Origin: Russula earlei
Lineage: Eukaryota > Basidiomycota > Agaricomycetes > Russulales > Russulaceae
DNA length: 64,000 nt
Reading direction: 5' to 3'
Assembly: GCA_025769875.1 (NCBI GenBank)
Contig: JAGFNK010000205.1
Location: forward strand, 22,249-86,248
The translations under genes and the position numbers were made by a program. How positions within the stretch are numbered: position 1 is the stretch's first letter; each line of letters starts with the position of its first letter. Below, one piece after another: positions 22,243-31,559 of the stretch. A model generated the notes under the pieces. That model was not told the DNA's origin. It ran no database searches and saw nothing but the letters and a program-made list of their open reading frames with translations.

Positions 22243-23298
22243 CTAATCGTCGTCATCGTCGTCGGTGCCATTGTCATAAACATCCTCTGGCTCCGTTGCA
22301 CCTTCCTCATCGAGATCGTTCCACGGAACATCCGTTTCAAGCCACCTAAATGTCTCGTCTTGACCGTGCACATGATCATCAAATTGTGCAAAAGGCTCAC
22401 ATTTCCTCTCCCAAGCTTTCGTTTTTCCCTCTCCTTATCAATGGCCTCCGTATTGACTTTAGGCAGAATAGGGGGGTATAGACCGGGGCATCTCTGTAAG
22501 CGTATTGACGGACGCCGGTGCAGCCCTCGGCAACCCAGCTGACAGACACCGAAGGATTGACGTTGACACCTGGAGCCGCTAGTGCGGGTACGCTCGCTCC
22601 CAACCTGACTGTCACTTGCTCGCTTGCTGGGAAGGAGAGATTGACTCGGCCGGGACGAACAAGCAAGGCCTGCGGGCACTCACATCTATTGGAGAGGTAC
22701 ATGTAGAAGCCGGGGCAATTCCAGACTTGGTACACCACGCACTTGCCCTTGAGGACGGGAAGCTGGAGGGACGCCTTGAAGAATTCATCGGGGACTCGCG
22801 TCATGCGCGGCCGGTGCATCAACAAGATCGCGCCGCGCTTGCTGTTGAATTGCCACCGACCCTTGAAGAAGACGCCCGGGCCACCAAGGAAGTCCCTGTG
22901 TCTCTGCTGAGATTGGTGGCCAAAGGGAAAACTCGAGGCTTGAGACTCACGCTCCAGTCTCGGCGTCGACAACCAGCCCTCGTACTTCATACGAGTGAAT
23001 CTGATAATCATCGACCTCTGGTGCCAGAATGGGAGGATGGTCTCCGGCGATCTGTTTGGTGGAGTCGTGGGTGTATATGTTTCCCTCAACCGTCAACTCT
23101 CCCGACTTTTTGTCGACGGTGCCAAAATCACCGGCCTGGTTAGTGATGACGGTCAAGCGAACTGGTAGGCTCAAGGAAGTGCGCGGTGCTAACATAAATG
23201 TTTTTAGGTGGGTCCCAATTGGGCCACTTTGCGACAGCCTCCTTGATCAGATCGATATACTTGCGCTGAGCATTCTCCTTTGTGCGGAAGAGAGGCAT
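22243..23298 (-). CDS. Uncharacterised Agaricomycete protein, tandem copy B
   Basis: Paralogue of copy A in the same orientation. Start ATG 23298 (MPLFRTKENAQRKYIDLIKE, then VAKWPNWDPP). After an intron (donor GTTAGC, acceptor TAACCAG) comes GDFGTVDKKSGELTVEGNIY, then PPILAPEVDDYQIHSYEVRG, then the near-identical core WQFNSKRGAILLMHRPRMTR and VPDEFFKASLQLPVLKGKC. The next exon has SEQVTVRLGASVPALAAPGV, WVAEGCTGVRQYAYR and YTPLFCLKSIRRPLIRRGKN. The last exon contains FRWLETDVPWNDLDEEGATE and an acidic tail ending at TAG 22243. The core is more similar between copies than the N- and C-terminal parts, suggesting constraint or gene conversion there. Function unknown. Confidence 0.78.
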
Positions 23299-24521
23299 TG
23301 TCGGGCAGTGCAGGGATATGCGATGGCAGCTATATGGTTTATATATTTACGGCGTCTAACGCAAGACAGAACAGGACAATATCAAATCAAAATCATCATC
23401 TCATCACAGCACAGCCAATTACGGCGAGGAGAGACCCTGGTTGCCCAGGCGAATGCAGACTAGACATTATTATGTTATATCCAGAGCAAATACCTGAATC
23501 CTTGAGGGTTCCACAATGTCGCGAACTCGTTGACGGGGTTCCTCGGAAACTAGTAGTGCGATTGCACCGTCTTACTGGGATCCTAGGACAGCGGCCACAG
23601 GATTGCGTCAGCCAATTTTTAGTTCCGTTGAGTTGCCAGGCCACAGCGTGGAAGACGGCGAGGCGGAGGACATCTTTGTGAAAGACGCCGGGAAGGGTAC
23701 GGGCAGGGGGGTATAGCCTCGCGCAGCATAGTAGCACAGCGGGCTGTGTATTCCCGAAATACTTCACATTCCGACCAAATGAACGAAATGGAGGAGCCGA
23801 TATAACAATCGATGAAGCAGACTAGTCGTCGTGGAAGCAGATGAAAGCAGTGGCGAGCGGGAAGATCGCTGTAAGAACGACGGCAGTAGGGCCAGTGTGA
23901 AAACGATGACACGCGTGGACACCTCATGTTTTCATTCATGGGCTGTGAAGCTATTGTGCGAACTGCGAAGCCTCGACTCGACTCGACTCTGCTCATGGAG
24001 AACCTTCTTCTCAAGCACGTCGTATGCAGGGAGATAACCACGCGTGAATCTCAGACTATTTGCCTCCGCGTTCTTGTTGTCCACTTCGACCCTTAGTGAT
24101 GTCCGTACCTCTGACTTGAACCGTTTGAAACCGTCCATGGAGGAGAGGTTCCCTTTGTTGTTTTGTGCTCGGATAATTGCAAATTCCACGATTCAAATGC
24201 AGCTTTGGTCAGTCGTTTGCACGGTCACACCAAAAAAACGTGTGAAAAACCGGACCGGACCGGACCTCTACATATGTCTCTTGTCCCAGTCTGTCTGGTG
24301 CCTTTTTGTGGCTGGGCGCATAGATATATCCTTAATTTATGTTCTCTGTGGGATTATAAGCAAAGCGTAATTGTAGACAACAACGAAGAGGAAATGAAAG
24401 CCTAGGGAGTGAATATCTGCAGATAAAATGACGACGAGATCGACAGCATAACAACACACAGAAAGAAAACAAAGGCAGAAACGAATTCGATGACCGTAAG
24501 TGGAAGGTAACACGATCATAC
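23299..24521. other. Intergenic region upstream of copy B
   Basis: It contains the duplicated upstream block noted at about 23490-23770. Several short frames exist on both strands but none shows a recognisable domain. An AT-rich stretch near 24330-24500 lies just downstream of the coiled-coil gene. Confidence 0.4.
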
Positions 24522-27076
24522 CTATGCTTTATCCTCACCAACATATTCCTTTACCCCAACTCCTGCTTGCGACTCCTCCCGTAAATTTTGTCGCATCGCA
24601 CTGGCTACACCACCAAAACCCGTGGCCCGACTATGTCGCTTAAATGGTAGCGGGACGCTCCGCGGGCGGATCCGCGAACCGCTGCCGAAGGGCAAGAACA
24701 AGCTGATGCTGCGTCCAACTTTGGACCCGCTGGCGCTAGAAGGATGGCAAGTCAAGGGAATGGCTACGTCGAGGAAGGTCCGGCGCAGATGCAGCAGTAG
24801 TAGCTGTCGACCTCGAGGATGAGACGGAAGAGAAGATAGAAAGGGGGTCAGGGATCAGATCAACCCCTCTTGAGATGGTTTCTTCCACGTCGGTAATATT
24901 GGACTGCATGAGCAGAGACCGGGTTTCATGGGAGTCTGGCGAGGGAGGGAACGTCAGTGGGGACGCGACTGATGGCATTGCTGAAGTCGATGGCAAGCAG
25001 CAGGAGGAATGCCGTGACCCCTCTTCGGGGGAAGATGCTGATGCTGACAACGCTCTTGCGGTCATGGATCTATAATCGAATGAAGGCGAAGATAATGCTG
25101 GTGATTGCAGCGTGTTGGCTTCTGGCGCGGGAAGATCTTGCGACTCTGGTGGGGGGGAGGCGAGGATGGAGAAGTGTGGGCTCGGAGGAGGCTCGACTGT
25201 AGGCAGCGACAATGACTGTCGGTCAAACAGTTGGGCGATGAAAGAGTGTGCGCACGCACCTGTGTGTGAGCTGCTTGGCGGCAGTTCCTCACCGATGCTT
25301 CCATTAACCATCGTCATAACAGTCCCCATCACTTCCAACTTGTCTATCACCAGCCTCGTCTCCGGCTGGACGCCCTTCCATCTCAAGAAATGACCCTTCT
25401 ACGTCGGCAGGGATCCAGGGTAAAGGGGGTTCCGCCTCCGCCGGCTCTTTACCTTTTTTGCTGCGGCTCTTATTACGCGTACTACGCACGCCAGACTCTC
25501 CCCGAACATTCGATCTGGAGCGCCCGCTCATGGGACCGGGAAGGCGCAGGCTCGCCCTACTCTTGCGTTTGCTGCGTTTACGGGCTGCGCTTACGCGGCT
25601 TACCTGGCTTGCCGCCGATGATTGTCTTTGTGGGGTATCCGACCCGGAGGTCACGGGGGATGATGGGGAGCGGGTGCTGAAGGCGGAAGGTGGGATGCGG
25701 TCAGTTCGCATCATCGTGAGTCGGGCCTGGGCAGCAACGGCCTTGCCAGTCACGTCGACGACTTCGGCGTTGGAGATCATGGTGAGATCCATGCTCGCAC
25801 CGTCATGTAGAACGTTACTGCTGCCATCGTCTTCGTCGGCATTATCATCCTCAATTAAGGAGTCACCCGGAGCAGTCACGGTCAATGCGTGCGGCTCCAC
25901 CGCTGGAGCCTCCGCCTTAAGTCTATCGACCTCGGCTGCCTGTTCTTCTGCGACTTTCCACGCCTCGTCAACCTCGCTACGAAGTATAGCTATGTGCGAA
26001 CGGGCCTTGTCTAGGTCACGCGTCCGGCGCGAGTAACTCGCGTTGAGTTTCCGCAACGCAACGGCAAGGGCACTTGCACGATGGGTGTCGCGAGCAGCCG
26101 CGAGCTGCGTGCGATGGGCCGCTGCATGGAGGAGGCTCTGAACGTGCCGATCAAGATTGGATAGCGTCCCCGTAAGTTGGGCCAGTAAGTCGCTGTCCGC
26201 ACCAGATGCTGAGAGGGCACGAAGTAACATGTTGCGACGGTGAGCCTCGAAGCGCCAGCGGGAAGCGGCGGTGTCCCAGGAGCGTTCGATATGCGCCGCG
26301 TCCTCAGGTATGCGATTGTCGATGATGGATGGTGGAAGGAGGCGGATGAACTGTTCCTTCGCGCTCTGGCGAATGGCGCTCGAGACAAGGTGTTGTAGTT
26401 CGGTGGATGTGAGCGTCCAGTGGGCGGCATCGAGAGTGAGGTGTTTGTATGGAAGCGGTTCTGGAGTGAAATCAATTTGAAGGGGAGGGAGCGTGAGTGG
26501 AGGAGATATGGCAGATGAGACGGCTGCCTGAGACGGATTTTGAAGAGCAGGTTTCGTCACGGAAGGGGAGAGTGTTAGAATGGGGGAAGGGGTTGCCGGA
26601 CGAGAGGTACCTGGCACAGATGTAGGCATTGCACCGTGACGGTCTTCGGAGGGTTGTTGGGTATGCAGAAGCGAAATTCCAAGTTGAGATGCATCTGATA
26701 TTTCAAGCCTCAATGAGGTTTGAGGGTGAGAAGGTCGCAATGAGGGCTCTGAGGGTTCTGTCTGAGGGTCGGCAGCGCGCGTAAGGGCAAGGTGAGACAG
26801 CGAGGGAAGAGGGTCAGATGGGCGGTAATCCAATCCGGGTGTGATCCATGGAGTGAACTCGGAGGATGATAAGGAGACGTGAGCGATAGAGGGATGGTGC
26901 TGGTCCTTTGTTGAATCGTCGGGCGCTGGCTGCCGCTCTACAAACGTTGGCTGTTTGCGCGTTCTCGGGCCAGCAGGGAGTCGAGGGCGAGCGCGCAACA
27001 TGGGCGACGTGGCCGAAGAGGGAGAAACGACAGAATGATGTTGAGAGGTGTGTTCGGGGCTGGCGCTTGTGATCAT
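24522..27076 (-). CDS. Uncharacterised Ser/Pro-rich coiled-coil protein
   Basis: Function unknown. ATG 27076 (MITSASPEHTSQHHS) opens a 590-codon exon. Residues 1 to about 200 are disordered and Ser/Pro-rich. Residues about 205-400 are predicted helical: LDAAHWTLTSTELQHLVSSA, AKEQFIRLLPPSIIDNRIPE, SRWRFEAHRRNMLLRALSAS, and a coiled coil ending HIAILRSEVDEAWKVAEEQA. An acidic patch and a Lys/Arg-Ser block (RKRSKRKSRASLRLPGP, like a nuclear signal) follow. Single extra bases near 25306 and 24740 break the frame; ignoring them gives NGSIGEELPPSSSHT, a 63-nt intron (GTGCGT to CTACAG), VEPPPSPHFSILASPPPES, and an end at GVKEYVGEDKA before TAG 24522. Looks like a conserved fungal hypothetical with nuclear character; no enzyme domain. 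Confidence 0.72.
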
Positions 27077-27817
27077 TTTGGTGTCGGCGTCGGCGTCAGC
27101 GTTAGCTTGAGCCTGCGTGCTTGAATTGCCCTGGACACTGCCGCTGCTGCCATATTTAGTAGGTCGGCAAGCCTGAGAAGCCCCACAAGGTCGCCGACCC
27201 CGTACTTAGGTCCCGTCATGCTGGTTAAAGCATACCTGATTTAACCCTCAGCTCCTACAACGCTTGGCCGGGACTCGCACCTCGATTTTACTTAAAGTGG
27301 CTTACTCAACAGCCTCTGTATCGTGAATTTGAGATAACTCAGTGTCGTGGCAATGGCTCGGAACGCATCAGAAGCGATCTACGTTGCCTATCCGTACCCA
27401 TGATGGTTTTTTATTTACCATGTAGAGTGACCCGACAATACCCCAGACACAACACAGGTCGCCGCTCTATCTGTACTTCCCAATATTTGGCTCGACCTGT
27501 CGCTTGCCGCTATCTCGGGACGCTGTGCATCTGTAACTCCCACGTCTGTGCTCAGTTCTACGTTTTAAACGTGGCGTACCTTTTGTCAGGAATGTTGCCG
27601 AATCATCGGTACATACCACATCCTGTCCGGCTCGCTTGCTCGGCCCCTTTTCGCTTCTGTGCAGGATCGCGTAGAAACGGCATCGGCACCTTCTAAACTC
27701 CCACTGCAGCCCGGCGTCAGCTGCGTCCACTATAACATGTCCCGCGCGCCAAGCACGGACTGGACGTCCTGCTTCACCAAGACTCCACCTGCTCTCTGCT
27801 TGAAAAGATCTGCAAAA
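27077..27817. promoter_or_regulatory. Divergent intergenic region coiled-coil gene / SRPBCC gene
   Basis: 740 bp between divergent starts; it should contain both promoters. No domain was seen in frames crossing it. Confidence 0.45.
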
Positions 27818-28477
27818 ATGTCAGATTCCCTCTCTGCGCTGACGACGAGCTCGGTGTTCACAATCCGATCTTCTATTTCTATCAACGCCCCAAAGCGGAA
27901 GGTTTGGGACGTTTTACTCGACTTTCCTTCGTACAAAGAATGGTGCGCGATTCTTTTTTGTATTGACGGAGGCCATCAATCGCTAAGTGGTGATGCACAT
28001 GTATAGGAACCCATACATGTATGTTTTTCCAGCCTGCTTATCCTTTCCCGAATCGGTGACTTACCCATGCTGTGTAGCCGCTCGCAAGAAATTATCAGCG
28101 AACACGATAAGACTCCTCTCCTCTCCCAAGCTGCGGCGCCAGGTCGCCGCCTCCGGCTGCGACTCCATGTGCCACCCACAATGAACGACGCCGGCACGAA
28201 TGCGTCAACGGCGGAGGAGATCCTAACCTATGTCGACGCCACGACCTTCAGGCTCGCGTGGCGCTTCGCAACGCCCGCGCGCTGGCTGATCAATGCAGAA
28301 CGCTGGCAGATCCTGCGGGACTGCGAGTCGGATGGCCAGAGAACTGTGTATGAGACGTGGGAGTTTTTCGGGGGCTTGCTTGCATACCTGATCTGGTTCT
28401 TCATGCGCGTAAAGCTCCAAAGTTCCTTCGACGCCATGTCGCACGCGCTCAAGGACAAAGTTGAAAATGTGGATTAA
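27818..28477 (+). CDS. SRPBCC (START-like) domain protein
   Basis: Small single-domain protein of the SRPBCC / polyketide-cyclase-like superfamily, which forms a helix-grip fold with a hydrophobic cavity; ligand unknown. Exons 27818-27942, 28007-28018 and 28078-28477 (537 nt, 178 aa). The middle exon is only 12 nt, and splicing it in gives the contiguous motif FPSYKEWNPYIRSQ, typical of the family (strand-helix VWDVLLDFPSYKEWNPY). Later segments: LRLRLHVPPT, TYVDATTFRLAWRFATPARW, INAERWQILRDCE, and the long C-terminal helix LQSSFDAMSHALKDKVENV. All introns are GT-AG and the frame is clean. This is the last host gene before the repeat-rich half. Confidence 0.85.
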
Positions 28478-28671
28478 GAGGGACCAGAATCCGCATCTTT
28501 TCAAACAACGTGCCATTCTTTTTTTCTTTTTCTTTTGAATCCCCATTTGTGTTCCACGGTCAAACCGGGTACAGACGCGGTCCCTACTTTGTCTATGTAG
28601 TACACTAGGTGAGGAAAGGGGAGCCTATAGCAAAGTTGGTGGGTTGTGCAACAGGGTCTAGTTGAGCAACT
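28478..28671. other. Gene/repeat boundary
   Basis: 3' flank of the SRPBCC gene, with no recognisable element. Repeats begin at about 28672. Confidence 0.4.
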
Positions 28672-28913
28672 TGGTGTCATAAGTACTTTCCTCAATCAGG
28701 AAATCAACACACATTACAGTACAGGAACATCTGGAACAGAAGTGATGTGATTCATTGCTTCTTTAACACATCTTCAGAAAGATACAATCAACACATTCTG
28801 AATGCAATATCAAAGAACATAAATGGTCAAAATCTGGTGCATGCATGATGCAAATGATGCAGTCCATAGTTCAGGCATCTGGCATCTTCCAGACCCCAAA
28901 CCACCCAGTAACA
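28672..28913 (-). mobile_element. Degenerate, CpG-depleted gypsy LTR fragment
   Basis: Matches the last 250 bp (plus orientation) of the gypsy LTR at 57415-58002, ending in the same TAACA terminus and followed by a degenerate purine-tract equivalent. Nearly all differences convert a CG of the other copy into TG or CA. Truncated on the left. Confidence 0.75.
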
Positions 28914-29640
28914 CTCTACCACCTTAAGAGCCTCATCTTGCCAGTTTTTGATTCCCTTGAGCACACTCCTTTGCCTGTTCCTCAGCTCCACCCCAGCTTA
29001 ATTCAATATAGTGGAGTTTGTAGTATGGGTGGAGAACTATAATCAATTAAGTAATACAGAATAATTGGAGGAACAGCATCAGTAAAGATGGATTTTAGTT
29101 TCCGTCGGTTTCTCACCTCGGGAAACCGAAAAAAACCAGTGGAAACTGGGAAACCGGGAGACTGGGAAACCCATGTCTGGTTTCCCAGAAACAACCTGAG
29201 AGTATCTTTCATGGAAACCTAAGAAACTAACAGAAACCTGTCAAAAGTATGGAAACTGGTAGAACTATAGTATAGTAGGAAAAAAATCACTGAAAATGGT
29301 CAGAAATAGGGTATACATCATTTCTACTTGTAATTGGAAGTCAATTTGAGCTGGTACGGATCTAAGCCTTGAGGGGACTCTCAGGTATATACAGATCAGC
29401 ATGGAATGCAGATATCATTGAGGCATCAACATGATGAAGGGATTCATCATCACCATTGTTGTCTGCACATTCCAGTGCAAGGTGCCAGCGTCGCTCACTC
29501 AGATGGTCAATGTGACTATAGAAAACTTGAATTGTTTTCCAGTGTGCTTCATGATGTCTACCAGGTTTCCCAGGTTCTGGGTTTTCAGTTTCTGGAAACT
29601 GGGAAACCAGCAGAAACCAATGAAAACCCAGGAATTTTTT
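28914..29640. repeat. hAT-associated non-coding repeat with GGAAAC(C/T)-rich tracts
   Basis: Dense runs of GGAAACCGGGAAAC-type sequence (about 29100-29260) and again at about 29560-29640 in inverted sense. They flank the hAT transposase relic and are likely its subterminal repeats. No precise terminal inverted repeats or target duplication were identified. Confidence 0.4.
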
Positions 29641-30480
29641 TTGTGGTTTGCTGATGAGAAATGAACACAGGGCAAGGATGAAGATGGGCTTGGTGTCAAT
29701 CCATGAGTAATACTTTTGAAGTTTGTTTTATCCATCACCAATCACTTCCTTGTACAAGGCAAAGTGCTCTGAGTTCCATTTATCTTCTCAAATGGTCTGC
29801 AACTCCTCAAGCACAGGAAGTGCACACCACAGTGTAGGCTGCTGTTCAGATGAGAAAAGCTGCTGGATATCATTTGAATCCTGTCATTGCATATGTATAT
29901 GTTAGTTTGCTCTTATTGTGATAGATGCAGAGGCTCACCTTCAAGATATCCCTTGCATCTGCTACTTGCTCCTAATCCCTTTCTGTGAGGGCAAACACAG
30001 ACCATGGGAGTTTCTTTTCAATGTGACCATTACAACAGATTGTCATAATTGGACCATAGAGGGAGTCAGCTGACTGGAGGAAGAGGATGATTGGCTATTC
30101 ACAACACAGGTCATGTTGATAACCATGGAGACTGATGATTAATACAACTCACCCATCATAGCTTGTAGGAACAATCAAGCATGCTGTGCTCTGATCCCCA
30201 TTGGATATTGCTGTGAAGAGGAATCTAGAGTAGGTTGGTGATCTTGCATTGAAGCTGGAGCTTCTTGAAGTACTTGATCTGCTGTCCAGATGCTTGAATC
30301 TGAGGGGAAACTGAGAATGAGTGGTTAAGATGGGAGGCAATGAACCTTGACTGCAACCATGCAAATAGCTGCAATCACATCTAGGGACCCCCCAAGGATG
30401 TGATTATTGGGTAACAATGGGTCATACCCCCATATAGTGGTTGTGTTCTTGACTGCACCAATTTTGGTGATCTGACCCAT
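29640..30480 (-). pseudogene. hAT-family transposase relic
   Basis: On the minus strand, translated pieces in several frames match the C-terminal half of hAT transposases: LPWSVFALTERDW, then VADARDILK (about 29940-30030), LWCALPVLEELQT (about 29780-29830), and FALYKEVIGDG followed by NKLQKYYSWIDTKPIFILAL (about 29670-29770). In-frame stops and frame changes are frequent, and the LHPYYK end is not intact. It is a dead copy in CpG-poor DNA. Confidence 0.6.
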
Positions 30481-30503
30481 CATGGCAACATTGGCAATGT
30501 TGA

Positions 30504-30589
30504 TGTCAAGACTCACTGTTGAACAATCCAGTTCAAGAGCAAGGGATAAGTTCAAAGATGAGTCCATAGACGTCCAAGATGGCATGGGC
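30504..30589 (+). mobile_element. 86-bp end fragment of LTR-G
   Basis: Begins TGTCAAGACTCACTGTTGAA and matches the first 85 bp or so of the solo LTR at 62612-63574, with CG to TG/CA substitutions. It is cut off where the copia LTR begins. Confidence 0.7.
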
Positions 30590-30990
30590 TGTTGTAAATT
30601 CCTGAGCGCAAGTGAGCTCGATCGCGAGTGCACGAGAAGGAGTGAGTTGTCCCCTCAGTCGATACATATACCCATACCATTAGGCCACCCTAAGTGGATT
30701 TAGCCATTTACAACAGTTCGTACCTAGACTAATTAACTAGTCTGGATGTCTATTGGCTTGATCATTGTTCCGTTTCTTGCATACTGTTTGTCCATGTCCT
30801 TGTAGAATCTGCACCTGTTTCCTACTTATATGAGTAGACAAAATACTTATCTTCCCTCAGTGATCACTCACACGTGCAAGTCACTGAGCATAGTCATTGC
30901 TTATTCAGCGACCCTTGCGAGTGCGAATGTGTAGGCCTTCCCTTGGATGCTGCACTCACTCACAAAAACTGTTGTTCTCCCATTCTCATT
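30590..30990 (+). mobile_element. Copia LTR fragment (truncated solo copy)
   Basis: Begins TGTTGTAAATTCCTGAGCGC and aligns, in opposite orientation, with the copia LTR at 56042-56582 through the TCACTCACAAAAACTG block. It lacks the terminal ~50 bp and an internal part of that LTR. Confidence 0.7.
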
Positions 30991-31432
30991 ATTGCCATTT
31001 TCAGTGCACTTGGCGGAGCTTTATTGCCGTTTTCAGTGCACTTGGCGGAGCTTGAATTCCACCCAAATTGGTGCAGAAACCCCCTCAAATGTGCGGGATA
31101 AATATCTCCCTCAAAACAGCTTCAATTCATATGAAATTTATTGTCCCTGAATCGCCTGAATGAGGGCTAGGCAGCCCCATTGTTTTCATGAGATTTGAGT
31201 GAGAATTGGTGGAGCTGGACTCAAGCCACCTCCACATGTGTATTAGATGAATTACAACTCAAAATCATGGTCTATATCTATTATTTTTCCCTCATGTTGT
31301 ACCCATGGGCTGTCTTGAGGCAGCCCCATAGTGTTTTTGACTCAAGTGTTGTGGTGTGCAACATTGTTTCCAGTGCAATCGGAGTCACAGCCAGCCACTC
31401 ATCACCCCTCTCACCTCTCCATTCTGACCATC
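30990..31432 (+). repeat. Repeat R1, copy 1
   Basis: A ~430-bp repeat of unknown class. It starts with ATTGCC(A/G)TTTTCAG and GCACTTGGCGGAGC and includes GAGGGCTAGGCAGCCCCATT and CATGTGTATTAGATGAATT. The first 37 bp are tandemly doubled here. Inverted copy at 34546-34975; further copies at 35555 and 42668. Confidence 0.7.
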
Positions 31433-31559
31433 CTTTGCCCTCATTCCCACCATGCCTGCTGTCTCAGCCGCATCAGTTGCACTGCTCCCTTCCAACTCAC
31501 GTTTGGCCCTCCACACCTGCAGTTGAGGCCATGCCAGTCACACTGCCTGCATTGACCTG

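Noticed and set aside
23619..24041. 140-codon minus-strand frame as a gene
   Set aside because: No recognisable motif, rich in Arg/Cys/Ser, overlaps a duplicated non-coding block.
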